From assembly GCF_902859945.1 (NCBI RefSeq), contig NZ_CADIKL010000016.1, positions 62,001 through 126,000 of the forward strand: DNA of 64,000 nucleotides, read 5' to 3'. Under the pieces are notes generated by a model. That model worked only from the letters and a program-made list of their open reading frames with translations. It had not been told where the DNA came from and searched no databases. Positions within the stretch are counted from its first letter, which is position 1; each line of letters starts with the position of its first letter. The DNA comes from Paraburkholderia caffeinitolerans (GTDB lineage Bacteria; Pseudomonadota; Gammaproteobacteria; Burkholderiales; Burkholderiaceae). The position numbers and the translations under genes were made by a program. This document shows, piece by piece, positions 16,071-25,082 of the stretch.

Positions 16071-16994
16071 ATGTCCAATGCCGCTTACCCCGACTGGGGC
16101 CTCGAACAGATCGTCAGCGATCTGCGCGCTTCGCGCGAAGAGCTTCATCGCACCCGCCACCCGCTCGGCATTCGCGAGCTGCCGTCGCGCGATGGCGTGA
16201 TCAACATTGTCGCCGGCCTGCGTGCTGCGCTGTTCCCCACGCACTATGGTGCGCCCGACCTGACGGACGAAAGCGTCGACTATTACGTCGGCCATACGCT
16301 CGAAAGCACGCTGCGCCTGCTTGCCGAGCAGATTCGCCGCGCGCTGCGCTTCCTGCCCGAGAACGCTGGAGCAGGCGACGAGGTGTTGCGCAAGCGAGCT
16401 TTCGAAATTGCCCGTGAATTTGGTCACCAGCTGCCCGGCATTCGCGCGCTGCTCGTGAGCGACATTCAAGCCGCGTTTACGGGCGACCCTGCGGCGCAGC
16501 ACATCACCGAAATCCTGCTCTGCTATCCCGGTGTCTGGGCCATGACGCATCATCGGCTTGCGCATGCCTTGCACCGGCTCGGCGTGCCGCTGCTTGCGCG
16601 CTTCATCAACGAAATCGCGCACTCGGCCACCGGCATCGACATTCACCCGGGCGCGCAGATCGGTTCGAGCTTCTTCATCGACCACGGCACGGGCGTCGTG
16701 ATTGGCGAGACGGCGATCATCGGCGAGCGCGTGCGTGTGTACCAGGCGGTGACGCTGGGAGCGAAGAGTTTCGCGGCCGATTTCGATGGCACGCTAGTGA
16801 AGGGCAATGCGCGCCATCCGATCGTCGAGGACGACGTGGTGATCTACGCCGGTGCGACCATTCTGGGCCGTGTGACGATCGGGCGAGGCTCGGTGATCGG
16901 CGGCAATGTGTGGCTCACGCACAGCGTGCCGCCGGGCAGCAGCGTGCGCCAGGGCAAGATCCGCGAAATCGCCAGTGACAGCGACGCGTCTTAA
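16071..16994 (+). CDS. epsC: Serine O-acetyltransferase (EpsC/CysE type)
   Basis: A 307-residue enzyme. The N-terminal helical domain is followed by a left-handed beta-helix of hexapeptide repeats (GIDIHPGAQIG, GVVIGETAIIGERVRVYQAVTLG, DDVVIYAGATILGRVTIGRGSVIGGNVW). The catalytic His/Asp region FFIDHGTGVVIGE is intact. It acetylates L-serine with acetyl-CoA, the first step of cysteine synthesis. The length and the RHPIVEDDVVIYAGATILG block fit the long EpsC-type form rather than the shorter enteric CysE. No cysK/cysM gene is adjacent. Confidence 0.9.
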   Translation: MSNAAYPDWGLEQIVSDLRASREELHRTRHPLGIRELPSRDGVINIVAGLRAALFPTHYGAPDLTDESVDYYVGHTLESTLRLLAEQIRRALRFLPENAGAGDEVLRKRAFEIAREFGHQLPGIRALLVSDIQAAFTGDPAAQHITEILLCYPGVWAMTHHRLAHALHRLGVPLLARFINEIAHSATGIDIHPGAQIGSSFFIDHGTGVVIGETAIIGERVRVYQAVTLGAKSFAADFDGTLVKGNARHPIVEDDVVIYAGATILGRVTIGRGSVIGGNVWLTHSVPPGSSVRQGKIREIASDSDAS

Positions 16995-17043
16995 GCGCCG
17001 CTGAACGACTGCCGGTGTCGGCCGGAGCGTGGCCCGTGCGTCT

Positions 17044-17694
17044 TCAGGTATTGGGCACGCTCATCACGCCGGGATTGCCGACGATGGCCAGAAATTCCCG
17101 GCGCGTGGACGGGTCGCTGCGGAACGTGCCGAGCATGCGTGACGTCACCATCGTCACGCCCGCCTTGTGCACGCCGCGCGTCGACATGCATTGATGTGCC
17201 GCTTCGAGAATCACGCCTACGCCCTTGGGCTGGAGCACTTCGTTGAGCGTGTCGGCGATCTGCGCGGTCATCTTCTCCTGAATCTGCAGGCGCTTGGCGA
17301 AGGCGTCGACTAGCCGCGCAAGCTTTGAAATGCCCACCACGCGATGCTCGGGCAGATACGCCACGTGCGCGCGGCCGATGATCGGCACCATGTGGTGTTC
17401 GCAGTAGCTCTCGAAGCGGATGTCCTTCAGCACGATCATTTCGTCGTAGCCGTCCACTTCAGAGAAGGTGCGCGACAGGATCTCGCGCGGATCGTGGTCG
17501 TAGCCCGCGAAGAACTCCTCGTAGGCGCGCACGACGCGCGCCGGCGTATCGATCAGGCCTTCGCGCGCAGGGTCGTCGCCGGCCCAGCGCAGCAGCACGC
17601 GCACGGCATCTTCCGCCTGCTCGCGCGATGGCCGGCCCGCGCCGGTCTTCGGTTTTTTCCGGGTGTTTTTTTCTGCGTTCTTTGCGTCGCTCAT
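17044..17694 (-). CDS. folE: GTP cyclohydrolase I
   Basis: A 216-residue enzyme that converts GTP to 7,8-dihydroneopterin triphosphate, the entry step to tetrahydrofolate. The zinc ligands are visible: Cys and His in FESYCEHHMVPIIG and Cys in EAAHQCMSTRG. The conserved tail MVTSRMLGTFRSDPSTRREFLAIV is complete. The N-terminus is a basic Lys-rich extension (NAEKNTRKKPKTGAG). It is convergent with the acetyltransferase gene and monocistronic. Confidence 0.96.
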   Translation of the reverse strand: MSDAKNAEKNTRKKPKTGAGRPSREQAEDAVRVLLRWAGDDPAREGLIDTPARVVRAYEEFFAGYDHDPREILSRTFSEVDGYDEMIVLKDIRFESYCEHHMVPIIGRAHVAYLPEHRVVGISKLARLVDAFAKRLQIQEKMTAQIADTLNEVLQPKGVGVILEAAHQCMSTRGVHKAGVTMVTSRMLGTFRSDPSTRREFLAIVGNPGVMSVPNT

Positions 17695-17802
17695 CCATCG
17701 GCTCCTGTCATGTGGGCCACGCCGCGGCGACGCGTACCACTAACGACCATTGTTTCATGATTCGCCTGCACTCGTGCATGGCGGCGTCCGCTGCCGCGCA
17801 CT

Positions 17803-18726
17803 TCATTTTGGCCATTCGTCCATTGCGTCATTGAACAGCTCGGTCACCACGCGGCGCAGCCATTCGCCGCGCGGCGCGTTGTGATACTTGCGATGCCAGT
17901 GCTGCTTGAGGTCGAAGCGGGGCAAGGGCAGCGGCGGCTCCACCAGCGCGATCGAGGCATGCTCCGAGGCATAGGCGAAGCCGATTGCATGCGGAACGGT
18001 GGCGATCAGGTCGGTGCGCGTGAGAATGAACGGCAGGCTCATGAAGTGAGGCGTTTCGAGCACAGCGCGCCGGTGCAGGCGCTTCCTCTCAAGAAAACGT
18101 TCGAGCACTTCCTGGCTGCGGCCCTCGGCGCGCACGACGGCATGACCGAGTGCAAGAAACTGCTTTAGCGTCAGGGGCTTGCCGGCAAGCGGATGGCTGC
18201 TGCGCATCAGGCAGATGAACCGATGCGTGAAAAGACGCTGCTGGAAAAAGTTGTTGCCCGCGAGGTCGGGGAAGTAGCCGACGGCCAGGTCGATGTCGCC
18301 CGATTCGAGGCCGCGCTCCACCTGGTTGTGCGGCAGCGAAACCGAGCGCAGATTCGCGTTGGGCGCCCGTTCGGCGAACATCTGAAGCAGGCGCGGCAGA
18401 AACACGATCTCGCCCACGTCCGAGAGCGCGATCGAAAACGTATGCGTGCTGGTGGCCGGGTCGAAGTCCTGAGCTTCGAGCATGCCTTTCTCGATGCGGA
18501 TGAGCGCATCGCGCGCGGCCGGGATGAGGCCGAGCGCGCGCGGCGTGGGCTCCATGCCGTGCGCGGTGCGCACGAATAGCGGGTCGCCGAAATATTCACG
18601 CAGCTTGCCGAGGGCCGTGCTCACGCGTGGCTGGCTCACGCCCATCCGCTCGGCGGCGCGGCTCACGTTGCGGGTTTCGTCCATCGCCACAAGGTAGGGG
18701 ATCAGATTGAGGTCGAGCTCTTTCAT
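17803..18726 (-). CDS. LysR-family regulator divergent from the pca operon
   Basis: A 307-residue LysR protein. The winged helix (DLNLIPYLVAMDETRNVSRAAERMGVSQPRVSTALGKLREYFGDPLFVR) is followed by a two-lobed effector domain (FSIALSDVGEIVFLPRLLQMF, DIDLAVGYFP, HAVVRAEGRSQEVLERFL). A TTG seven codons upstream is an alternative start. Its position 258 bp from pcaI on the opposite strand suggests it controls the pca genes, perhaps responding to a pathway intermediate; that is inference, since Burkholderia pca genes may also be controlled by IclR-type PcaR. Confidence 0.88.
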   Translation of the reverse strand: MKELDLNLIPYLVAMDETRNVSRAAERMGVSQPRVSTALGKLREYFGDPLFVRTAHGMEPTPRALGLIPAARDALIRIEKGMLEAQDFDPATSTHTFSIALSDVGEIVFLPRLLQMFAERAPNANLRSVSLPHNQVERGLESGDIDLAVGYFPDLAGNNFFQQRLFTHRFICLMRSSHPLAGKPLTLKQFLALGHAVVRAEGRSQEVLERFLERKRLHRRAVLETPHFMSLPFILTRTDLIATVPHAIGFAYASEHASIALVEPPLPLPRFDLKQHWHRKYHNAPRGEWLRRVVTELFNDAMDEWPK

Positions 18727-18853
18727 GGGGAGGGCGGACGTGGGCAATCAGATGCACTATATCGAAACAGCATAAACAGTAGTGCATGAATTCGACTGCG
18801 CGATACTCGGGCCGCCTGACATGCACCCGGCTGCCGGTTTGGGTAGACCCGCC

Positions 18854-18883
18854 TTGACAAGTCCATCTTTCGGCTCCGATAAT
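18854..18883 (+). promoter_or_regulatory. Sigma-70 promoter of pcaI operon
   Basis: TTGACA (18854-18859), an 18-bp spacer and GATAAT (18878-18883) form a near-consensus promoter reading toward pcaI, about 100 bp before its start codon. Confidence 0.65.
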
Positions 18884-18892
18884 GCGCTGGAC

Positions 18893-18926
18893 GTTCGCTA
18901 AACGAATCAGTGTTCGTATATAGAAC
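18893..18926. promoter_or_regulatory. PcaR-like operator pair
   Basis: Two 15-bp GTTCG-starting sites lie just downstream of the predicted transcription start: GTTCGCTAAACGAAT (18893-18907) and GTTCGTATATAGAAC (18912-18926), the second a GTTC/GAAC palindrome. The first resembles the GTTCGATAATCGCAC site reported for PcaR/PcaU of the IclR family. Binding here would block the promoter. No IclR gene is in the window. Confidence 0.45.
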
Positions 18927-18984
18927 TTTTTCGCGATCAAGTGGCGTGGGTTTTCCGCGGTGCGCATCGCTTTCAGGAACAGGC

Positions 18985-19686
18985 ATGATCAACAAGATTT
19001 TTGATTCGCTTCAAGCCGCCGTCGCCGACGTGCACGACGGCGCCACGGTGATGATCGGCGGCTTCGGCACGGCCGGCATGCCCGCGGAACTGATCGACGC
19101 GCTGATCGCGCAGGGTGCGCGCGAGCTCACGATCGTGAACAACAATGCGGGCAATGGCGATACCGGCCTTGCCGCGCTGCTCAAGGCCAAGCGGGTGCGC
19201 AAGATCATCTGCTCGTTCCCGCGCCAGACCGACTCGTATGTGTTCGACGCGCTTTATCGCGCTGGCGAAATCGAGCTCGAACTCGTGCCGCAGGGCAATC
19301 TGGCCGAGCGCATCCGCGCGGCGGGCGCGGGCATCGGCGGCTTCTTCACGCCCACGGGCTATGGCACGAAACTGGCCGAAGGCAAGGAAACGCGCCTGAT
19401 CGACGGCCGTCAATACGTGCTGGAGTCGCCGCTGCACGCCGACTTCGCGCTCATCAAGGCCTATAAGGGCGATCGCTGGGGCAACCTGGTCTATCGCAAG
19501 ACCGCGCGCAACTTCGGCCCGATCATGGCGAGCGCGGCCAAGGTCGCCATCGCGCAGGTTTCGGAGGTCGTCGAACTCGGCGCGCTTGATCCGGAAAACA
19601 TCGTGACGCCCGGCATTTTCGTGCAGCGCGTCGTAGAAGTGCCGCAGACGGCGCATCAATCGCTGCAAGCCGGCCAGGCCGCCTGA
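18985..19686 (+). CDS. pcaI: 3-oxoadipate CoA-transferase subunit alpha
   Basis: A 233-residue SCOT-family alpha subunit. It starts MINKIFDSLQAAVADVHDGATVMIGGFGTAGMP, with the Gly-rich CoA-binding loop, and contains AGAGIGGFFTPTGYGT. With PcaJ it transfers CoA from succinyl-CoA to 3-oxoadipate, the penultimate step of the beta-ketoadipate pathway. The ATG at 18985 is chosen because an upstream in-frame start precedes the fold by 25 unlike residues. First gene of pcaIJBDC; 15 bp separate it from pcaJ. Confidence 0.95.
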   Translation: MINKIFDSLQAAVADVHDGATVMIGGFGTAGMPAELIDALIAQGARELTIVNNNAGNGDTGLAALLKAKRVRKIICSFPRQTDSYVFDALYRAGEIELELVPQGNLAERIRAAGAGIGGFFTPTGYGTKLAEGKETRLIDGRQYVLESPLHADFALIKAYKGDRWGNLVYRKTARNFGPIMASAAKVAIAQVSEVVELGALDPENIVTPGIFVQRVVEVPQTAHQSLQAGQAA

Positions 19687-19701
19687 GTGAGGAGTCAAGA
19701 A

Positions 19702-20361
19702 ATGAAACGGTTGAATCGCGACGAAATGGCTCAACGCGTGGCTCAGGACATTCCTGAGGGCGCTTATGTGAATCTCGGCATTGGCGTGCCGACGCTGGTG
19801 GCCAACCACCTCGACCCGAGCAAGGAAATTTTCCTGCACAGCGAGAACGGTTTGCTCGGCATGGGCCCGGCGCCGGTCCCCGGCCAGGAAGACGACGAAC
19901 TCATCAACGCGGGCAAGCAGCACGTCACGCTGCTTACCGGCGGCGCGTTTTTCCATCACGCGGATTCGTTCGCGATGATGCGCGGCGGTCATCTCGACTA
20001 CTGCGTGCTCGGTGCGTTCCAGGTGTCGGTGAAGGGCGATCTCGCGAACTGGCATACCGGTGCTCCCGATGCCATTCCTGCCGTCGGTGGCGCGATGGAC
20101 CTCGCGCTCGGCGCGAAGCAAGTGTTCGTCATGATGGAACTGCTCACCAAGCAGGGCGAAAGCAAGCTCGTGAGCGAATGCTCGTATCCGGTGACGGGCG
20201 TGGGCTGTGTGGGCCGCATCTATACGGATCTCGCCGCGTTCGACGTTACGCCCGAAGGCCTCGCGGTACGTGAGATCTATTCGGACATCGACTTCGATGC
20301 GCTGCAAAAGCTTGCTGGCGTGCCGTTGATCGACGCGACGCAGAACCGCCGCGCGGCTTAA
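19702..20361 (+). CDS. pcaJ: 3-oxoadipate CoA-transferase subunit beta
   Basis: A 219-residue beta subunit starting MKRLNRDEMAQRVAQDIPEGAYVNLGIGVP. The catalytic Glu lies in the conserved SENGLLGMGP segment, and GGHLDYCVLGAFQV and GAMDLALGAKQV are family landmarks. It follows pcaI after a GAGGAG ribosome site. A short hairpin (AAACTGC/GCAGTTT) overlaps its stop codon. Confidence 0.95.
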   Translation: MKRLNRDEMAQRVAQDIPEGAYVNLGIGVPTLVANHLDPSKEIFLHSENGLLGMGPAPVPGQEDDELINAGKQHVTLLTGGAFFHHADSFAMMRGGHLDYCVLGAFQVSVKGDLANWHTGAPDAIPAVGGAMDLALGAKQVFVMMELLTKQGESKLVSECSYPVTGVGCVGRIYTDLAAFDVTPEGLAVREIYSDIDFDALQKLAGVPLIDATQNRRAA

Positions 20362-20379
20362 ACTGCTGCAACGCAGTTT
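20360..20379 (+). terminator. Hairpin at pcaJ stop
   Basis: A 7-bp stem AAACTGC/GCAGTTT with a 6-nt loop overlaps the pcaJ stop codon. It lacks a long T run, so it may only attenuate transcription into pcaB or stabilise the pcaIJ message. Confidence 0.35.
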
Positions 20380-20478
20380 ATTGCATGAAGCCCCGCGTGG
20401 CGCGGTGTCTGGCTGCATAGTCGTCGGGCGTCGCGCCATCTGTGTTTGCGCACATCCTTAATCGATTCATTCCGATCC

Positions 20479-21858
20479 ATGATTGAACGCCTGACGAGCC
20501 TGATTTGCGGCACCGAGCCGATGAATGCCGTGTGGTCGCCCGATGCCACGCTGCAGCGCATGCTCGACGTGGAGGCGGCGCTGGCGCGGGCGTCGGCCGC
20601 GCACGGCGTGATTCCGCACACGGCCGTGGCGGCGATCGCCGGGGCTTGCGAGGCGAACCAGCTCGATGCCGATGCGCTGGCGCGCGACGCCGCGTTGGGC
20701 GGCAATCTGGCGATTCCGCTCGTCAAGCAACTGACCGCCCGCGTGAAGGCCGCCGACCCCGAAGCCGCGAAATACGTGCATTGGGGCGCGACGAGTCAGG
20801 ACATCATCGATACGGCGACCGTGCTGCAATTGCGCGACGCACTCGCGCTGATCGAAACCGGCATCGACGCGACCTGTGCGAAGCTCGCCGATCTCGCGCG
20901 CATGCATCGCGCGACGCCCGCGGTGGGGCGCACCTGGCTTCAGCAAGCGCTGCCGATCACGCTCGGCCTGAAGTTCGCGCAATGGCTCGATGCGATGCTG
21001 CGTCACCGCGAGCGCCTTGCGGCGTTGCGCGAACGCGCGCTCGTGCTGCAATTCGGCGGCGCGGCGGGCACGCTCGCGAGCCTGCGCGAAGCGGCGCCGC
21101 AGGTGAGCGGGGAACTCGCGAGAGCGCTCGGGCTTGCCGCGCCCGCGCTGCCCTGGCATACGCAACGCGACCGCATTGCCGAGGCCGCTTCTTTCTTCGG
21201 CATGCTGATCGGCACGCTCGGCAAAATCGCGCGCGACATCTCGCTGCAGATGCAAACCGAGGTCGGTGAACTGGGCGAGCCCGCGGCGGCGGGCAAGGGC
21301 GGTTCTTCGACGATGCCGCACAAGCGCAATCCGGTGGGTTGTGCAGCAGTCCTGACAGCTGCCGTGCGCGCGCCGGGCCTTGTCGCCACGGTGTTCGCGG
21401 GCATGGTGCAGGAGCACGAACGTGCGCTCGGCGGCTGGCAGGCCGAATGGGATGCGCTGCCGGATCTTGCGCGTCTTGCGGGCGGTGCGCTCGCGCAGAT
21501 CGAGCAGATCGCAGGCGGCCTGGAAGTTCGGCCCGAGCATCTCGCCGCCAACCTGAGCGTCACGCACGGACTGATTCTTGGCGAGGCGGTGATGCTCGCG
21601 CTCGGCGACCACATTGGCCGCCTGGATGCGCATCATCTCGTTGAGCACGCATCGAAAACGGCGGTGCAAACGGGGCGTACGCTTTACGATGTGCTCGCGG
21701 CCGACCCCGCCGTCACCAGACATCTGGACGAAGCGCGCCTGAGGGCGCTGCTCGATCCCGCCAATTATGTGGGGCAGGCGCATGCCTTTGTCGACGCGGT
21801 GCTCGCGTCGTACGCGCAGCGCGCTCCCCGTTCACCATCGCAGATCCATCAGGAGTAG
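20479..21858 (+). CDS. pcaB: 3-carboxy-cis,cis-muconate cycloisomerase
   Basis: A 459-residue member of the fumarase/aspartase superfamily. The signature GGSSTMPHKRNPVGC is present, as are WGATSQDIIDTA and the catalytic region around GRTWLQQALPITLG. It converts 3-carboxymuconate to 4-carboxymuconolactone in protocatechuate breakdown. The ATG at 20479 matches the family start MIERLTSLICGTEPM. Four bases separate it from pcaD. Confidence 0.95.
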   Translation: MIERLTSLICGTEPMNAVWSPDATLQRMLDVEAALARASAAHGVIPHTAVAAIAGACEANQLDADALARDAALGGNLAIPLVKQLTARVKAADPEAAKYVHWGATSQDIIDTATVLQLRDALALIETGIDATCAKLADLARMHRATPAVGRTWLQQALPITLGLKFAQWLDAMLRHRERLAALRERALVLQFGGAAGTLASLREAAPQVSGELARALGLAAPALPWHTQRDRIAEAASFFGMLIGTLGKIARDISLQMQTEVGELGEPAAAGKGGSSTMPHKRNPVGCAAVLTAAVRAPGLVATVFAGMVQEHERALGGWQAEWDALPDLARLAGGALAQIEQIAGGLEVRPEHLAANLSVTHGLILGEAVMLALGDHIGRLDAHHLVEHASKTAVQTGRTLYDVLAADPAVTRHLDEARLRALLDPANYVGQAHAFVDAVLASYAQRAPRSPSQIHQE

Positions 21859-21862
21859 CCGC

Positions 21863-22654
21863 ATGCCTCATGCAGCCGTCAACGACACCCAGTTGTTCTA
21901 CCGTATCGACGGTGCGTGGAACACCACCGCGCCGTGGCTCGTTTTGTCGAATTCGCTCGGCAGCGACGTGTCGATGTGGACGCCCCAGCTTGCTGCATTC
22001 TCGAAGCATTTCCGCGTGCTGCGCTATGACACGCGCGGCCACGGCCATTCGGCGGCGCCGGCAGGCCCCTACACCATCGAGCAACTGACCGGCGACGTGA
22101 TCGGCCTGCTCGATCACCTCGGTATCGAACGCGCGCATTTCGCCGGCGTCTCGATGGGCGGCCTGACGGGAGTGGGTCTTGGCGCGCGCTTTGGCAACCG
22201 CATCGATCGCCTCGCGCTGTGCAACACGGCGGCGAAGATCGGCACGCCCGAAGTGTGGGTGCCGCGCGCGGCGAAGGCCCGCAACGAAGGTATGCGCGCG
22301 CTCGCCGATGCCGTGTTGCCGCGCTGGTACACGGCCGAATTCATGGAGCGGAATCCGCTTGTGATCGATCAGGCGCGCGACGTGTTCGTGCATACCGATC
22401 CGGATGGCTATGCTTCGAACTGCGAAGCGATCAATGCCACCGATCTGCGCGGCGAGGCCGCGTCGATCAAGGCGCCGACGCTCGTGATCTCGGGCACCCA
22501 CGATATGGCCGCCACGCCCGCGCAAGGCCGCGAACTCGCGGAGTCCGTGCCGGGTGCGCGTTACGTCGAACTGAATGCGTCGCACATTTCGAACGTCGAA
22601 CTGGCGGACGAGTTCAACCAGACTGTGCTGGGCTTTCTGCTGGAGTCGAAATGA
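21863..22654 (+). CDS. pcaD: 3-oxoadipate enol-lactonase
   Basis: A 263-residue alpha/beta hydrolase: oxyanion loop LVLSNSLGSDVSMW, nucleophile elbow GVSMGG (Ser), acid in the VISGTHDMA region, and catalytic His in LNASHISNVE. It hydrolyses the enol-lactone to 3-oxoadipate. The ATG after an AGGAG site is used; the last codons overlap the start of pcaC (ATGA). Confidence 0.95.
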   Translation: MPHAAVNDTQLFYRIDGAWNTTAPWLVLSNSLGSDVSMWTPQLAAFSKHFRVLRYDTRGHGHSAAPAGPYTIEQLTGDVIGLLDHLGIERAHFAGVSMGGLTGVGLGARFGNRIDRLALCNTAAKIGTPEVWVPRAAKARNEGMRALADAVLPRWYTAEFMERNPLVIDQARDVFVHTDPDGYASNCEAINATDLRGEAASIKAPTLVISGTHDMAATPAQGRELAESVPGARYVELNASHISNVELADEFNQTVLGFLLESK

Positions 22655-23055
22655 ACGAAGACGAGCGCTACGAAGCGGGGATGAAGGTGCGTCGCGCGGT
22701 GCTGGGCGACGCGCACGTCGATCGTTCCATCGCCAACCGCAATGAAGTGACCGAGGAGTTCCAGAAGCTCATCACGCGCTACGCATGGGGCGAGATCTGG
22801 ACGCGCGAGGGCTTGCCGCGCCATACGCGCAGTCTGCTCACGATCGCCATGATGGTGGCCCTCAACCGCAGCGAGGAGCTTGCGCTGCATCTGCGCGCCG
22901 CGAAGAACAATGGCGTGACGCGCGACGAGATCAAGGAGGTCTTGTTGCAGACGGCCATCTACTGCGGCGTGCCTGCCGCCAATTCGGCCTTCCATCTCGC
23001 CGATCGCATCTTCCGCGAGGAAGACGGCGCGCCCTCTGGCGGAGCGCAGGGCTGA
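22651..23055 (+). CDS. pcaC: 4-carboxymuconolactone decarboxylase
   Basis: A 134-residue carboxymuconolactone decarboxylase: RYEAGMKVRRAVLGDAHVDRS start, YAWGEIWTREGLPRHTRSLLTIAMM core, and the HLRAAKNNGVTRDEIKEVLLQTAIYCGVPAAN helix pair. It decarboxylates 4-carboxymuconolactone to the enol-lactone used by PcaD. It is translationally coupled to pcaD and ends the operon. The ring-cleaving dioxygenase pcaGH is not in the window. Confidence 0.95.
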   Translation: MNEDERYEAGMKVRRAVLGDAHVDRSIANRNEVTEEFQKLITRYAWGEIWTREGLPRHTRSLLTIAMMVALNRSEELALHLRAAKNNGVTRDEIKEVLLQTAIYCGVPAANSAFHLADRIFREEDGAPSGGAQG

Positions 23056-23067
23056 TCCCGCATCACG

Positions 23068-23088
23068 TGGCGCGCAGCACGCGCGCCA
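23068..23088. terminator. Hairpin between convergent pcaC and small gene
   Basis: Perfect 8-bp stem TGGCGCGC/GCGCGCCA with a 5-nt loop lies just past pcaC and before the end of the convergent small gene. No T run on either side, so it would be a weak or Rho-assisted bidirectional terminator. Confidence 0.4.
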
Positions 23089-23100
23089 TGCTCTCCACAC

Positions 23101-23349
23101 TCATTCCTCGGCATTGAGCTCGGCCACATAGCGCCGCAAGACCGCGAGCACGGCGGCGTCTTCGGCGCGGCTGGCTTCGTCGCTCGCCGATCCCGCATCA
23201 TCCTCTTCGCCCAGCAGTGCGGCCGGCGCCGCAAACGTGTCGACTTCGCGGCCATCGCGGAACACACGGATTTCATGCGTCGACGCGAGATATTCCGCCA
23301 CCCAGTGAACGCCCTCGATATGCTCGCCCATACGAATCGGTGTCTTCAT
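23101..23349 (-). CDS. Small acidic hypothetical protein
   Basis: An 82-residue acidic protein, MKTPIRMGEHIEGVHWVAEYLASTHEIRVFRDGREVDTF..., with a strong GGAGGAAGG site before the ATG. The N-terminal half suggests a small beta sheet; the C-terminal half is an acidic helix (SDEASRAEDAAVLAVLRRYVAELN). No known domain. It lies downstream of the aminotransferase gene but beyond its terminator, so it is probably transcribed separately. Confidence 0.55.
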   Translation of the reverse strand: MKTPIRMGEHIEGVHWVAEYLASTHEIRVFRDGREVDTFAAPAALLGEEDDAGSASDEASRAEDAAVLAVLRRYVAELNAEE

Positions 23350-23470
23350 TGCCCTTCCTCCGGCTGCCGCCCGCGAGCAGCATCGCAGTGTCGATACGCA
23401 AACGATACGCCGATGCCGCGCGCCGTGCGCGTGCGCATGTGCGTAAAAAGCAAATTGAAAGAGTCGGGCG

Positions 23471-23505
23471 AAAAAAACGGCCCGCGAGCGTCGTGCTCCG
23501 GGCCG
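23471..23505 (-). terminator. Rho-independent terminator of the aminotransferase gene
   Basis: On the minus strand CGGCCCG pairs with CGGGCCG around an inner GAGC/GCTC stem, followed directly by seven T residues. It lies about 40 nt past the aminotransferase stop codon. Confidence 0.85.
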
Positions 23506-23545
23506 CCGTATTGCACGCACGGTTTGCGTGCGCGAGTTGCCTTCG

Positions 23546-24874
23546 TTACTGGACCTTCGCCAGCACCTCGCGCACCGTGCCGAAGAGACGCTCGATCTCT
23601 TCCTCGGTGATGATGAGCGGCGGCGAGAACGCGAGAATGTCGCCCGTGTAGCGGATCAGCACACCCGCCTCGAAGCACTTGACGAACACCTCATAGGCAC
23701 GCGCGCCCGGCGCGCCGTCGCGCGAATCGAGCTCGATGCCCGCAACGAGGCCGAGGTTGCGGATGTCCTTCACATGCTTCGCATCGCGCAGCGCGTGGGC
23801 TGCCGCTTCGAACTTCGGCGCGAGGCTGTACGCACGTTCGAAGAGCCCGTCGCGGCGATACAGGTCCTGCGTCGCGATCAGGGAGGCGGCGGCGAGCGGG
23901 TGCGCCGAATACGTGTAGCCATGGAACAGCTCGATCGCACCCGGGGCGCCGCTGTTCACCACGGTGTCGTGGATCGTGCGGCTCACGGCCACGCCACCCA
24001 TCGGCACGGCTGCGTTGTTGATCGCCTTGGCCATCGTGATGATGTCGGGCGTCACGGCGAAATATTCGCTCGCCGTGGCCTTGCCGAGGCGGCCGAATGC
24101 CGTGATGACTTCGTCGAAGATCAGCACGATGCCGTGCTTCGTGCAGATTTCGCGCAGACGCTGCAGATAGCCTTGCGGCGGGATCAGCACGCCGGTAGAG
24201 CCGGCCAGCGGCTCCACGATGACGGCCGCGATGGTCGAGGCGTCGTGCAGGGCGACGATGCGCTCGAGGTCGTCGGCGAGATGGGCGCCCCATGCGGGCT
24301 GGCCCTTCGAGAACGCGTTGTGCTCGAGGTCGTGGGTATGCGGCAGGTGGTCGATGGCGGGCAGCAACTGGCCCGACCAGGTCTTGCGGTTGCCGCCGAT
24401 GCCGCCCACCGAAATGCCGCCGAAGCCCACGCCGTGATAGCCGCGCTCGCGGCCGATGAGCTTCGTGCGCTGGCCTTCGCCGCGCGAGCGGTGGTAGGCG
24501 AGGGCGATCTTGAGCGCCGTGTCGACGGACTCCGAACCCGAGTTCGTGAAGAAGATGCGGTCGAGCCCGGCGGGCATGATGTCGGCGATCCGGCTCGCGG
24601 CTTCGAAGGCGAGCGGGTGACCCATCTGGAAGGTGGGCGCGTAGTCGAGCGTGCCGGCTTGCTGTGCGATGGCGGCGACGATTTCCTCGCGCGCATGGCC
24701 GGCGTTCACGCACCACAGGCCCGCGCTGCCGTCGAGCACCTCGCGGCCGTCGCTGGTGCGGTAGTACATGCCCTTGGCCGATTCGAGCAGGCGCGGCGCG
24801 GCCTTGTACTGGCGGTTGGCGGTGAACGGCATCCAGAACGACGACAGGTCGTCGATGACGGGGCGCGAAGTCAT
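23546..24874 (-). CDS. Class III omega-amino acid aminotransferase
   Basis: A 442-residue PLP enzyme. Landmarks are the substrate-entry motif LSSFWMPFTANRQYK, cofactor loop FTNSGSESVDTALK, ERGYHGVGFGG, the PLP Asp in LIFDEVITAFGR, and the Schiff-base Lys in PDIITMAKAINN. These place it with the omega-amino acid:pyruvate aminotransferases (beta-alanine or related amines). The ATG has a GGAGG site. The divergent MocR regulator next door is the usual local regulator of such genes. Substrate identity is inferred from family resemblance only. Confidence 0.9.
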   Translation of the reverse strand: MTSRPVIDDLSSFWMPFTANRQYKAAPRLLESAKGMYYRTSDGREVLDGSAGLWCVNAGHAREEIVAAIAQQAGTLDYAPTFQMGHPLAFEAASRIADIMPAGLDRIFFTNSGSESVDTALKIALAYHRSRGEGQRTKLIGRERGYHGVGFGGISVGGIGGNRKTWSGQLLPAIDHLPHTHDLEHNAFSKGQPAWGAHLADDLERIVALHDASTIAAVIVEPLAGSTGVLIPPQGYLQRLREICTKHGIVLIFDEVITAFGRLGKATASEYFAVTPDIITMAKAINNAAVPMGGVAVSRTIHDTVVNSGAPGAIELFHGYTYSAHPLAAASLIATQDLYRRDGLFERAYSLAPKFEAAAHALRDAKHVKDIRNLGLVAGIELDSRDGAPGARAYEVFVKCFEAGVLIRYTGDILAFSPPLIITEEEIERLFGTVREVLAKVQ

Positions 24875-25082
24875 TGTTTCCTCCAGGGTCGACCGGTGTT
24901 GGCGCGTGTGCGCATGCTCCGGTTCCATGCAACAGGGTTGCGGTTGTGATTGCACAAACTCTAGCCCCCGGATTTGGACGACGGCAGATACAGTCTCTAT
25001 ACTGCGCTGATAACCGTGCTGGACAATTTGCCGCAACTGTATTGGTCGGCGCGTGCCACTCAACGCGCGACCCACTTTTCCG

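Noticed and set aside
18973..20439. Long minus-strand open frame of 488 codons across pcaI and pcaJ
   Set aside because: It lies antisense to two well-supported pca genes; its protein is Arg/His-rich without hydrophobic pattern, as expected for a GC-rich shadow frame.
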